A stretch of 38,696 bases of DNA from assembly GCA_046704385.1 (NCBI GenBank), contig JBJKSB010000057.1, forward strand, positions 1-38,696, given 5' to 3'. Both the position numbers and the translations under genes were made by a program. This stretch comes from GH45 sp046704385. GTDB lineage: Bacteria; Bacteroidota; Bacteroidia; Bacteroidales; SZUA-534. Positions 14,371-24,320 of the stretch are shown here, piece by piece; position 1 is the first letter of the stretch; every line of letters starts with the position of its first letter. The notes beneath the pieces are model-generated. The model saw only the letters and a program-made list of their open reading frames with translations, was not told the origin of the DNA and made no database searches.

Positions 14371-16158
14371 TTAATCCAGCTTAAGCACAGCCAAAAAGGC
14401 CTTTTGTGGAACCTCAACATTACCAACCTGGCGCATACGTTTTTTACCTTGTTTCTGTTTTTCAAGAAGTTTACGTTTCCGGGTAATATCACCGCCATAA
14501 CATTTTGCGGTAACGTCTTTTCGGACAGCTTTTATCGTTTCGCGGGCAATTATTTTTGCACCTATGGCAGCCTGGATGGCGATGTCAAATTGTTGACGGG
14601 GAATAAGTTCTTTAAGTTTTACACACATTCTTCGACCCAGGTCATAGGCGTTATCCACGTGTATTAAAGACGAGAGGGCATCAACACTTTCACCGTTAAG
14701 CAAAATGTCAAGTTTAACCAACTTAGCCCGTTTAAAGCCTGTTTGGTGATAATCGAACGAGGCATAACCTTTCGAAATACTTTTTAACTTATCGTAAAAA
14801 TCGAACACAATTTCCGACAAAGGCATTTCAAAGGTAACCTCAACGCGGTTTCCGGTAAGGTAAACCTGGCTTTTTAATTCGCCGCGTTTATCAATGCACA
14901 GCTTCATTATGTAGCCAATGTAGTCGGCTTTGGTAATAATCTGGGCATTTATGTAAGGTTCTTCAATATAATCGATGTAAGTTTCTTTGGGTAATCCTGA
15001 AGGATTATGCACCTCAATTTTCTCCCCTTTTTTGGTGAAACAGTTGAATGAAACGTTGGGTACTGTGGTAATAACATCCATAAGAAATTCTCTGTCGAGG
15101 CGTTCCTGGACAATCTCCATATGCAACAGCCCTAAAAATCCACATCTAAAACCAAAACCCAATGCCATTGATGATTCTGGTTCAAAGGTAAGCGAAGCAT
15201 CATTTAGCTGGAGTTTTTCGAGCGAGGCCCGCAAATCTTCATAATCATCGGCATCTACCGGATATACTCCGGCAAAAACCATTGGTTTTACATCTTCGAA
15301 TCCTGAAATACCTTTGACACAAGGGTTTTTAACATGAGTAATAGTATCGCCAACCTTTACTTCTTTTGAGGTTTTGATTCCGGAAATAATATAACCCACA
15401 TCGCCTGTTCTTAATATTTCACGAGGTTCGGGTTTTAAACGCAGCACCCCAACTTCGTCGGCAACATATTCTTTTTTGGTGTTAACGAATTTTACCAGGT
15501 CGCCTTTCCTGATTTCGCCCGATACTATTTTAAAGTAGGCAATTATTCCGCGGAATGAGTTAAAAACCGAATCAAAAATCAAAGCCTGCAGGGGAGCTTT
15601 CGGATCACCATTTGGTGAAGGGATTTTAGAAATTATAGCTTCAAGAATTTCATCAACACCCATGCCGGTTTTTCCACTGGCTTCAATAATATCATCGCGA
15701 TCGCAACCAATTAAATCGACAATCTGATCTTTAACTTCATCGGGCATTGCGGCAGCCAAATCCATTTTATTCAACACCGGAATTATCTCCAAATCGTGTT
15801 CAATGGCCATGTAAAGGTTCGATATGGTTTGTGCCTGAATACCCTGGGTGGCATCAATAATAAGTAACGCACCCTCGCAAGCAGCGATTGATCGTGAAAC
15901 TTCGTAGCTAAAATCAACGTGTCCCGGAGTGTCAATAAGGTTTAATTTGTATTTTTCTCCGTCTTTTTCATAATCCATCTGTATAGCATGGCTTTTAATA
16001 GTGATACCCCGCTCACGTTCCAGTTCCATATCATCAAGTACCTGTTCCTGAAGGTCGCGTTCCGAAACAGTGTGGGTTACCTGAAGTAACCTGTCGGCCA
16101 GGGTACTTTTACCATGATCGATATGAGCTATGATGCAAAAATTACGAATATTCTCCAT
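14371..16158 (-). CDS. lepA: Elongation factor 4 (back-translocating GTPase)
   Basis: Ribosome-associated GTPase implicated in translation under stress and in initiation. 595 residues, the family norm. GTP-binding motifs are AHIDHGKST (residues 11-19), DTPGH (76-80) and NKMD (130-133). EF-G-like domains and the LepA-specific C-terminal domain follow; near its end are KCYGGDITRKRKLLEKQK and KAFLAVLKLD. The ATG at 16158 is preceded by a -7 box at 16199-16206. It stands alone between the repeat-bearing spacer and gcvH, which lies upstream on the same strand behind a terminator. Confidence 0.97.
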   Translation of the reverse strand: MENIRNFCIIAHIDHGKSTLADRLLQVTHTVSERDLQEQVLDDMELERERGITIKSHAIQMDYEKDGEKYKLNLIDTPGHVDFSYEVSRSIAACEGALLIIDATQGIQAQTISNLYMAIEHDLEIIPVLNKMDLAAAMPDEVKDQIVDLIGCDRDDIIEASGKTGMGVDEILEAIISKIPSPNGDPKAPLQALIFDSVFNSFRGIIAYFKIVSGEIRKGDLVKFVNTKKEYVADEVGVLRLKPEPREILRTGDVGYIISGIKTSKEVKVGDTITHVKNPCVKGISGFEDVKPMVFAGVYPVDADDYEDLRASLEKLQLNDASLTFEPESSMALGFGFRCGFLGLLHMEIVQERLDREFLMDVITTVPNVSFNCFTKKGEKIEVHNPSGLPKETYIDYIEEPYINAQIITKADYIGYIMKLCIDKRGELKSQVYLTGNRVEVTFEMPLSEIVFDFYDKLKSISKGYASFDYHQTGFKRAKLVKLDILLNGESVDALSSLIHVDNAYDLGRRMCVKLKELIPRQQFDIAIQAAIGAKIIARETIKAVRKDVTAKCYGGDITRKRKLLEKQKQGKKRMRQVGNVEVPQKAFLAVLKLD

Positions 16159-16198
16159 TCAAACCGAAATAAATTAAACAGTTACATTTTAACCGGCG

Positions 16199-16206
16199 CA
16201 AAGATA
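16199..16206 (-). promoter_or_regulatory. -7 box of lepA
   Basis: Minus strand reads TATCTTTG, a TAnnTTTG match about 40 bases before the lepA start. The same octamer precedes gltX. No exact TTG is found at -33. Confidence 0.4.
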
Positions 16207-16269
16207 TTAAAAGAATTTTTTATTGCGAATACCCTTGTGACGATTCTGTTTAATTTTGATTTAAACGCA

Positions 16270-16311
16270 CAAAAAAACCGCAACTGACAATTAAACAGTC
16301 AATTGCGGTTT
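16270..16311 (-). terminator. Intrinsic terminator after gcvH
   Basis: A 13-base stem with one imperfect pair (16276-16310; AACCGCAA arm with TTGCGGTT arm) is followed on the minus strand by seven T. It ends the ruvA-sprA-gcvH run and insulates lepA. Confidence 0.88.
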
Positions 16312-16330
16312 GTATTTATTGTTTTAATTT

Positions 16331-16708
16331 TTAGCCGATGTTTTCTTTATAATCGTCTGCTGAAAGTAAAGTATCAAGTTCTGAAGTGTCAGAAATTTTA
16401 ATTTTGATCATCCAGCCTTCTTCGTAAGGATCACTGTTTACTGTTTCAGGAGCTTCTTCCAATTTAGGATTAATTTCGAGCACCTCGCCACCAACAGGCA
16501 TAAACAAGTCCGATACCGTTTTAACAGCTTCAATGGTTCCAAAAGTGTCACCTTTTCCAAGAGTTTCGCCCAGGGTTTCAATTTCAACAAAAACAACATC
16601 ACCCAATTGCTCCTGTGCAAATTCGGTAATACCAATTATGGCTGTATCGCCGGTTACTTTGATCCACTCGTGATCTTCAGTATAATTAAGATTTGAAGGA
16701 ATATTCAT
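16331..16708 (-). CDS. gcvH: Glycine cleavage system H protein
   Basis: Lipoyl-carrying shuttle of the glycine cleavage complex. 125 residues, normal length. The N-terminal YTEDHEWIKV, ITEFAQEQLGDVVFVE and the lipoyl site IEAVKTVSDLF are all present, the modified lysine being K63. The gcvP and gcvT genes are not in this window. gcvH following sprA is a recurring Bacteroidota arrangement. The 118-base gap to sprA contains a -7 box (16749-16756), so it may have its own promoter as well as read-through. No glycine riboswitch is seen; the leader is too short. Confidence 0.96.
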   Translation of the reverse strand: MNIPSNLNYTEDHEWIKVTGDTAIIGITEFAQEQLGDVVFVEIETLGETLGKGDTFGTIEAVKTVSDLFMPVGGEVLEINPKLEEAPETVNSDPYEEGWMIKIKISDTSELDTLLSADDYKENIG

Positions 16709-16748
16709 ACTATTTTATGTTTAATATCTTTGATTTAACTTAAAGTCA

Positions 16749-16756
16749 CAAAATTA
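16749..16756 (-). promoter_or_regulatory. -7 box upstream of gcvH
   Basis: Minus strand reads TAATTTTG, fitting TAnnTTTG, 41 bases before the gcvH ATG. No convincing -33 box, so the call is tentative. Confidence 0.35.
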
Positions 16757-16826
16757 ACCTTTTTTTGAGAATTAAGCGGATTCGTATTTAATTTAAAAAC
16801 CCAGTTGATATTGTTTTACAACACCG

Positions 16827-19800
16827 CTACTGTGATAGCGAGAACCTGACCATAAAACCAAATTCAGTATTGGCCGTTTTAAAGGTTGTTCCTGTGTGCG
16901 GATTATTCCTGTCCTGATCAAAATAGGCCTGCAAGGTCAATTTTTCGGAGAGTTGGTAATCGGCTGTAAATTTAAAGGCAAATACTTTTTGACCTTGTGT
17001 TACCTGGCTGTGATTCTGTGCCAAATCATGATTAATACTCAGGTTATCGCGAACGGAAAAATCAGCCCGTAAATTTAAATCACTAACAATGGGTTTGCCG
17101 TTAACCACAATCTTTAATTTATCGAAGCGGTATCCTGACCCAACTGTATATTCCCAGGTATAAACCTCGGTCATTTGATTGTTTGCCAGGCTCATTGTCA
17201 GGTTCCTGGTTTTTTTGTATTCAAACTTAGTTAGGATATTATTTTTCCAGGTAAGATCAATACCAATAAGAGGCACAAATTGTTCGGTAGCAGCAAAACC
17301 TGATATATCATATTCCGGTATAAACAATGAGGAATCAACTTTTCCTACTGCCCAGGAATAACCATCCCGGGCGGCCTCGTAATCGTAATTCACATCGGAA
17401 CTATACCCGCCTACAGTAAATGTTGCCATATAACCGTGGGATATGGATATATTACGGAATTTCTGTGCCAGAAAATCAATGTTTTTTAAGCCATCGAACT
17501 TAACCCTCCAGCTGGGCCGGAAATTTCTCCAGCTTTTAAAGTTTTTATCAATAAGTTTTACATCTGTTCCGGTATATGCAGCTAAAAATGCCGGAATGGC
17601 AACATCAGGAGATGTGCTGTTAAATCCTGCCGGGAAGGTGGTGTCGTTATATGCAGGTTCATAAATTTTTCCGTTATAGTAACCTTTCCCTCTTCGGTCT
17701 TCTGCAAGGCTTGCGGCCACCTGGTATAAATTCTTTTTATAATTTTCAAAAGTTTTAAATGAAGGATTGTCCTGCTTTAATATTTCATCTGTTATTTTGT
17801 CTTTAAATGCAGTGCGGAACATCCATACATTTACGTTATAAGAACCTTTTACAATTTTGTCCTTAATGTCGAAGGGCTCGGGGTAAACATACTCGGTCAT
17901 CGATTGGGTTTCGGAGCGCACACCGGTAAAATCAATGCGGATATCACGAATAGGTTGATACTGGGCTTTAAAATTGTAACTGAGGTTGTTGGTGGTGGTG
18001 AAAGGTTGTATAAATGCCGCACTATCGATCAGCAATTGGTTTGTGGCCATTTGCTTTGCAAAGTCATCATCTTTATATTGCCAGCCAAATATAAAAGGTA
18101 ATCCCGGATATTCAGGCAATTTGGCAAAATCGTGGTCTTTTTGGAACCCACTCACCATGGTTCCCCGGTTCTGGGTAATCGATCCTGAAATCTGTTTCAT
18201 TCCGGTTAAAGCCAAACCGGTATATTCCAGCCCAATCATAAAAGGATTGGGTTTAATTTCTTTCTTACCTTTCACTTCAATTACCACATTCTCTGCATCA
18301 CGGGGCAAGGTTACCTCCACATGGTTTTCATCAATAACGGTAAAGCTGGAGGGAACTTCCTTGCCGCTTACCATCTTAACTACTACTGATATATTCTTGT
18401 CAGTACCTAACTTGTGATTAATTCTTCTGGCAGTTCCTCCGATAAATCTAAGTTTGTCCTTGGTGTAAGTAACATCTTCAAGCTTAGGTTGTTGGCGCTG
18501 TTTTTTACTTTGCTTGTATTTTTTATCCAGGTTGTCCAAAAAGCCAACTTTCCCATACAAATTATCCATATTAAATTGGCTGTTGAATGAAATTTGCTGG
18601 GCATTTTTAATGGTGTTTTTTGGGTCTATGGTTCCCGGTTTTACCAGTGGGCCCCGATTCCAATCATAGGTGCCGCTATATCGGGCATTTGCTGAAATCC
18701 AATTAAACAGAGGTATTTTATTAATCGGAATGGTATATGAAGCGTCAAATTTCTGATTATAGGTATCGGGTAAACCAAAACTTTTGATGGAGTTCCACAC
18801 AGAATCTTTAAAAGCCTGATATTGTTCCTCGTCATTCCGGTTAATCTGACCATAAGGCTCTTTAATCAACGCATTGGTATTAGTTGAAAAATCAAACTTC
18901 AATCCTCTCGAAAAGTTATATTTTAAATCAAATTGTCGGCTCCAGGTGAAATTTTTGTCGAAGGTGGGCGTAAAAACCTGGTCAGGATTATTCAGGTTTC
19001 TCAATAACCGTTCGTTATATTTTCGGTTCATTGTGGTTCGGAATGAAATCTGTTGGGGCGCGTAATAAAAATTGAAATCACCAATTAACTTAACCATTGG
19101 CTTATTTAAGAATTTTACTTTTCTGAAAGGCACCACATTTTTAGGCTGATTATTATAAACATAATTCAATGAGCCCATATAATTTCTTGTGGCATCGTGG
19201 TCGATGCCCACATCATGGTGCATTAATTCACTGTAGGAATAGGATGCACTGAGGTTTGAAGGGCTGTAAAAATGTGCTTTGCCTTTACCGCTTCTTCCAA
19301 CACCAACATTCGTAAAATTTATACTCTTTCGTTCGGTTAAATCCTGAACCTTGCTTACAAGGTCTTTTTTTTCCTCCTCACTAATATTAGGATTGTTTAA
19401 GGTGGTAGCAAGTTTCACATCCTGATCGAGTGGATTATATTCGGGATTTATAGCGGTTCGTGAATAACCAATGAACATGGGAACTCTAATGTTGGCTTCT
19501 TTAGGGAAGAATTTACCCAGTTCAAGGTTCGTGGAAACATCTACCTGGTTGGTAGCTTCTTTAGCACGTTGATCCCCTTTTTGTTCAATACTTCCAAAAC
19601 CTGGTTGAGTGGTACTTCCGGCCACCGAGACGGTTCCAAAATCAGCCAGGCGGGCAGTCATTCTACCTGTAGCTGCCCAACCGCCTTTTTCATTAAAATC
19701 GGTCAAACGCAATTCATTTACCCAAACTTCCACTGACTTGGGTTTTCCATCGTCGCCTTTATTATATTTGGCTTTTGGATTTCGCACCCCGATCATAATA

Positions 19801-22800
19801 GTGTTCACATTGGCAATATTCGGGTTCCCTTTTACGATGATCCTGCGATCGCCATCAGAAACTATATACTGATCGGTATAACTGATATCAGAATTAGCTT
19901 TACGCATAGCATCATCACGGGTCAGCTTTGCATTTATTAAAGTGTTAAAATCAATAACCATATTGTTTGCTTCAGGCCAAACTTCCAACCTGCCAGATAA
20001 ATCATCCTTGTAAACACCGGGTTGTGTAATTTTTAAAGGCACCTCATATTCATAATAATTATCGGTAAAATCCGATCCTATCCTTATAAAACAGGTGACA
20101 TCATTATCTTTTACTTCATTTTGAATACCTTCGTAAAGCGATTCGGCGTGGATATACATTTGCATTTTGCCGTAGTCGCGCATATCCATATTAATGGTTT
20201 TAAATACGGCTTTAGCGTATCCGTCTTGTAGATTCCCCACCAGCAGGGACATAGCCTGCTCGTTTAACTGGGTAAGTTGAGGGTTACTGGGGTCTTGTTG
20301 CCGGTTTACCCCGGGAGGTAAAAGGTAATTAACCGGTGTTTTTTTACCACTTTCCTCAATGTTTACCGTTGCAATGGTAAAAGGTGTTACGCTTGGATCG
20401 TTCGGATCGTAAGTTTCATCTCTGTTTCCAACAGTTTCAGTCCCATCTTTAATTTCAAAATCGTATTTTCGCCATTCGCTGCGTACCAGTTCCAGTTTGG
20501 CAAAACGCAAAACGACAGGTCTACTCCAGCCTTTAAGGTACATACGCATAAAACGTATCGATTTAAAATCCTGAATGCCGCCATAGGCTTTTCCTGCATT
20601 AATTGGAATTTTAAACTGGTACCAGGTAACCTGTCGCTGGGTTTTATCTTCAAGCTTAACATTGGTAGTTATTGAGTTGGTTATATACTGCGACCCTACT
20701 TGCATATCACCAGAATCGAGTTGTACCTTATATTCAAAAAATGCCTCGTTTTCATTCAGGGTAAAGTCTCCGTTTATATCTTCAACATCAGGATACTGCT
20801 GACCTACAGTGTTCATGCTTTGGTTTGAATTATCGGAAACCGGGGTATTTCCTTCCATGTTATTATAATTCTTGTAGCGGTCAAGTATTCCAAGGTTTTC
20901 TGAATCATAATCTCCTCCCCTGAAATAATGATAGTCATCGTTGGAAGGGTCATTTTCTATTTTTGCCAAAGCGTTAGGATCGGTAACTTTATTTTCAACA
21001 GCTTTCAGATAAGTATCCTTAAAATAATCGTATTCGTCGGAAGTACCGTTACCATTTTTAATGGTACTTACCAAACCATCCAAACCAACATCCTGCCGTA
21101 CCCTAAGTGCAGGATCGTTAACAAAGGCATTGGTTACCGGTTGTAATGCAGGTACCCGGCCCCATTGGGTTTTATAATAGGTGTCAGACTTAGGAGGAAC
21201 ATCGGTGGGCAGGCCATTTTCGTAACTTTTCCGGCCATCTTTCAAAATATCTTCGGAAACATTACCCAGGTCGAAATAAAGCAGTCCACCCGGATTGTTT
21301 TTGGCCGAATCAACAAATGGATCCATCACCCAGAATTGGATATATTCAACATTTTGTGCTTCAAAATCGTTGGTAGAAAGTTCGCGCATAATTCCACCCC
21401 AGCGTTTTTCCGGTTCTGTTAAATCCCCGTGGTTATCAATATTAAGGGTGTCATAATTATACGGACCCCTTTCAGTTGGGTAGAACGCCAGGTCAAGTGT
21501 CGATATTTCTGTAGGTAGCCCGTTCTGCGTTTCCTTGTTAGGGAAAATATCCTGCTCCTGAACCTGATATACTTGTAGGGTTGAAAGTTTGGATTTATCC
21601 CTTATCGGTGAACCGGAACGGTAAAATAACGGATCAATCTGGTACCAGGCCAGCTTTGCCCGGTTGAATCCTGACGATAAACCTGTATAATCTTTGGATT
21701 CCGGAAAATCTGGTGTATTTGGGATACTCGACAACACCCAACCGGTTTTATTACGCAAATCAATACTTGATTCACTCCCTTCAAAATCATCAATAAATGC
21801 GTTACCGTTTTTTCCAATTGCTGAATTATGTCCCGGAATTAACTGGGCAAATTCACCCTCCATGGTAATACTCGACTTTTCTTTGGTTTCAATAAAAGGA
21901 ATAAAATCGACCATTTTGGTCAAAAAAGGAACATCGGTACGGTATGATCCGTTCAAACCCCAAATAGTATTGCTGATAGGTTCTTCACCCATATTTACCT
22001 TTTGGGTTAATGGCCTTTCCGTTAAGTTCATTACCGTGGCACCCAGATTAAAATCGCTGTTAAATCGATAATCGAGGTGTGTCCCCATCAGGGTTTTGCT
22101 CTGGATACTGAACATGGAATTACTTTCAAGCGAAATTTTTAAAGGTGTTCCTGATGCCAGGTAACTTTCATTAAGAATTTTCACCCGGCCCATATTATAA
22201 TCTACGGTGTAATCCACATTTTCCTGTAAAACAATACCACCTGCAGTTACTTTTACCGAACCTTCGGGAATATTAAATGAATTCAGGAAAATATCCGATC
22301 CGCCGGCTGATTTATAGGTACCCGAGAGGTAATATTTATTTTTTGAAGTTACCTGTTCGGCCTTATACTGGGTAGAATCGTATAGTGCCTGAAAGGTCAT
22401 TTTTTCAGCTAAACTTCTTGTTTCATCCGGGCTGCTGTTTCCGTCCTTTCCAATATCCGAAAGGATTTTTTGTTTCATATATCCTCCAAAAGGTTCAACC
22501 ATCGGAAAAATAACCCGTCCATTACTCGATCGGATGGTTACCCCTTCAATAAAGTCAAAAACGCCGTCGCCTTCAGGTACATAATCGAGCTGGCTGTTCA
22601 GATTGTCAAGATTTAAAGCGCGCAGAAATTTTTCTTTTCGAAGAGAATCAGTCAAAATCTTCTGTTTATCCGGAATATTATATAATCTTGTGCCGGTGGC
22701 ATCATCATAGTATTCAACGTCGCACACAAAATTATCGCGATTTACCTGGTAAGCTCCAATGGCATAAATATTTTTCATCATCAGCTTCCAGTTTGGATAG

Positions 22801-24305
22801 AGCGGATTAAAATTGGTACCTTTTAACAATTTTAACATTAAAACTTTTGGGTGTTCAACCCCTTCGTTCGAAAATTCACCTACCTGGTAAGTTTGTCCAT
22901 TGTACGTATATTTAAAGGCAACGGCCAAAACTTCATCGCCATTCAAAGCCGTGTTTAAGGAGATGTAACCCAGTTTTGAATCATAGGTATAATCGTTAGG
23001 ATCCAGTTTACGGGCATATTCAACCTTTTCATAATCTTTTCCACCCACAAAACCAGCATCTGCCATTAACCGTGATACATCATTCACATTTCTGTATGAG
23101 GAGTCTCTGGTTAAAGATTTATATAAAGAGTTGGCATTATTGTCAGGCATATCCATTAAGCCATATTTAATCAGGTCGTGATTATAAACAGCATTTTCAA
23201 CGCGGCCATACATGTGAACCGTATCTTTGTTTTCGCCTAAATCAATAAGGGCCAGAATGTTCCGGGCATTATCTGTTTTGCGTGTTGTGTTGGTTACCCA
23301 AACTTCAATTTGAGTAATATTAATAGCTGAATTTATAAGGGGCAGGTTTTTCATGGCTGCATCAAACTGTGTGCGGAAAAACTGGGACAGGAAAAAGTTC
23401 CTGTTTTTATCATAGTCTACAGCTGGCAAACTATAATCACTCTTTTGTGCTCCCCCTTCAACTGTAATGGTTTTGGTTTCACCTTCCTGCTGCGAAAAAA
23501 CACTGGTAACATAAAGGTTCCCGAATTTTAATTCAGTTAAAAGACCAAAAAGGCTTTGACTTCCGGAGATAAGTGAAGTGGTAAGAGGTAAGGACACATT
23601 ACCGGCCTCAATCTTCTGGATAATATCATCCTCCTTGCCCTGGTACCTTAGGTTCATGGTGTTGTCAAAATCGAATTGCGATTCGGTATTGTAATTAACC
23701 TTCATTTCGAGGTTATCGCCAATTTTACCTACTACGCTCATTTGGATTTCTTCCTTAAAATCGAAAGTGGTATTGCGTTGCAATTGAATGGGTTGTGTAG
23801 GGTTTTCATTTTTTGCAATCTTAATGCCAAATTTCAGTGAAGCCGAACCTGAAGGTTTAATATCGATAGTATTACTTCCAAAAATTGTTTCAAAAGCCTC
23901 GCTTCCAACATTAATTTTCGGGATTAATGAATTCTGGTGTTCAAAAGTCTCGCTTTGGTATTTATCGCGCCAGGCTTTTTGTAATTTCTTCTGAATATCG
24001 TAGTTTTTATACTCATCGAAGCTCATGGTATATGGGGGGGTGTAATCCACCGATCCCACTTTATGGTGTATGATGTACTGGTTGTGTTCAGCATCATATT
24101 CCACCGTATCTTTAATATTTGCGGGCGTTTTAAAATTAATATTTGATGAAGGAAGCTTTTTATCATACGGACGGGTAGGTGCGGGATTCACCTGATAGGG
24201 CAAATATAAAGTGCTATCAGGTGCGTCCTGGGCAAGAACCTCAGAACCTTTGATAAGCAGAATAATAAATATAACTAATAAAAAACAACTATGTCTTAAA
24301 TACAC
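16827..24305 (-). CDS. sprA: SprA, type IX secretion outer-membrane translocon
   Basis: The very large barrel channel (also called Sov) that exports type IX substrates and supports gliding. 2492 residues match the family's usual 2300-2500. A signal peptide (hydrophobic core LLVIFIILLIKG, cleavage near SEVLA-QD, residue 25) is present. The N-terminal region has the SprA hallmark KIGDNLEMKVNYNTESQFDF. A module PEGSVKVTAGGIVLQENVDY sits mid-protein, with long barrel-forming stretches and a terminal strand ending RFSLSQ. The start is GTG at 24305: there is no ATG between the ruvA stop and the signal peptide. Only 15 bases separate it from ruvA, and gcvH follows, so ruvA-sprA-gcvH is probably one operon. 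Confidence 0.96.
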   Translation of the reverse strand: MYLRHSCFLLVIFIILLIKGSEVLAQDAPDSTLYLPYQVNPAPTRPYDKKLPSSNINFKTPANIKDTVEYDAEHNQYIIHHKVGSVDYTPPYTMSFDEYKNYDIQKKLQKAWRDKYQSETFEHQNSLIPKINVGSEAFETIFGSNTIDIKPSGSASLKFGIKIAKNENPTQPIQLQRNTTFDFKEEIQMSVVGKIGDNLEMKVNYNTESQFDFDNTMNLRYQGKEDDIIQKIEAGNVSLPLTTSLISGSQSLFGLLTELKFGNLYVTSVFSQQEGETKTITVEGGAQKSDYSLPAVDYDKNRNFFLSQFFRTQFDAAMKNLPLINSAINITQIEVWVTNTTRKTDNARNILALIDLGENKDTVHMYGRVENAVYNHDLIKYGLMDMPDNNANSLYKSLTRDSSYRNVNDVSRLMADAGFVGGKDYEKVEYARKLDPNDYTYDSKLGYISLNTALNGDEVLAVAFKYTYNGQTYQVGEFSNEGVEHPKVLMLKLLKGTNFNPLYPNWKLMMKNIYAIGAYQVNRDNFVCDVEYYDDATGTRLYNIPDKQKILTDSLRKEKFLRALNLDNLNSQLDYVPEGDGVFDFIEGVTIRSSNGRVIFPMVEPFGGYMKQKILSDIGKDGNSSPDETRSLAEKMTFQALYDSTQYKAEQVTSKNKYYLSGTYKSAGGSDIFLNSFNIPEGSVKVTAGGIVLQENVDYTVDYNMGRVKILNESYLASGTPLKISLESNSMFSIQSKTLMGTHLDYRFNSDFNLGATVMNLTERPLTQKVNMGEEPISNTIWGLNGSYRTDVPFLTKMVDFIPFIETKEKSSITMEGEFAQLIPGHNSAIGKNGNAFIDDFEGSESSIDLRNKTGWVLSSIPNTPDFPESKDYTGLSSGFNRAKLAWYQIDPLFYRSGSPIRDKSKLSTLQVYQVQEQDIFPNKETQNGLPTEISTLDLAFYPTERGPYNYDTLNIDNHGDLTEPEKRWGGIMRELSTNDFEAQNVEYIQFWVMDPFVDSAKNNPGGLLYFDLGNVSEDILKDGRKSYENGLPTDVPPKSDTYYKTQWGRVPALQPVTNAFVNDPALRVRQDVGLDGLVSTIKNGNGTSDEYDYFKDTYLKAVENKVTDPNALAKIENDPSNDDYHYFRGGDYDSENLGILDRYKNYNNMEGNTPVSDNSNQSMNTVGQQYPDVEDINGDFTLNENEAFFEYKVQLDSGDMQVGSQYITNSITTNVKLEDKTQRQVTWYQFKIPINAGKAYGGIQDFKSIRFMRMYLKGWSRPVVLRFAKLELVRSEWRKYDFEIKDGTETVGNRDETYDPNDPSVTPFTIATVNIEESGKKTPVNYLLPPGVNRQQDPSNPQLTQLNEQAMSLLVGNLQDGYAKAVFKTINMDMRDYGKMQMYIHAESLYEGIQNEVKDNDVTCFIRIGSDFTDNYYEYEVPLKITQPGVYKDDLSGRLEVWPEANNMVIDFNTLINAKLTRDDAMRKANSDISYTDQYIVSDGDRRIIVKGNPNIANVNTIMIGVRNPKAKYNKGDDGKPKSVEVWVNELRLTDFNEKGGWAATGRMTARLADFGTVSVAGSTTQPGFGSIEQKGDQRAKEATNQVDVSTNLELGKFFPKEANIRVPMFIGYSRTAINPEYNPLDQDVKLATTLNNPNISEEEKKDLVSKVQDLTERKSINFTNVGVGRSGKGKAHFYSPSNLSASYSYSELMHHDVGIDHDATRNYMGSLNYVYNNQPKNVVPFRKVKFLNKPMVKLIGDFNFYYAPQQISFRTTMNRKYNERLLRNLNNPDQVFTPTFDKNFTWSRQFDLKYNFSRGLKFDFSTNTNALIKEPYGQINRNDEEQYQAFKDSVWNSIKSFGLPDTYNQKFDASYTIPINKIPLFNWISANARYSGTYDWNRGPLVKPGTIDPKNTIKNAQQISFNSQFNMDNLYGKVGFLDNLDKKYKQSKKQRQQPKLEDVTYTKDKLRFIGGTARRINHKLGTDKNISVVVKMVSGKEVPSSFTVIDENHVEVTLPRDAENVVIEVKGKKEIKPNPFMIGLEYTGLALTGMKQISGSITQNRGTMVSGFQKDHDFAKLPEYPGLPFIFGWQYKDDDFAKQMATNQLLIDSAAFIQPFTTTNNLSYNFKAQYQPIRDIRIDFTGVRSETQSMTEYVYPEPFDIKDKIVKGSYNVNVWMFRTAFKDKITDEILKQDNPSFKTFENYKKNLYQVAASLAEDRRGKGYYNGKIYEPAYNDTTFPAGFNSTSPDVAIPAFLAAYTGTDVKLIDKNFKSWRNFRPSWRVKFDGLKNIDFLAQKFRNISISHGYMATFTVGGYSSDVNYDYEAARDGYSWAVGKVDSSLFIPEYDISGFAATEQFVPLIGIDLTWKNNILTKFEYKKTRNLTMSLANNQMTEVYTWEYTVGSGYRFDKLKIVVNGKPIVSDLNLRADFSVRDNLSINHDLAQNHSQVTQGQKVFAFKFTADYQLSEKLTLQAYFDQDRNNPHTGTTFKTANTEFGFMVRFSLSQ

Positions 24306-24320
24306 AACCCGTAATTTACT

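Noticed and set aside
16709..16826. Glycine riboswitch ahead of gcvH
   Set aside because: The spacer is only 118 bases and AT-rich, with no paired-aptamer-like conserved stems; only a -7 box is visible.
17986..18417. 143-residue plus-strand open frame inside sprA
   Set aside because: Antisense shadow of sprA with no recognisable motif or promoter.
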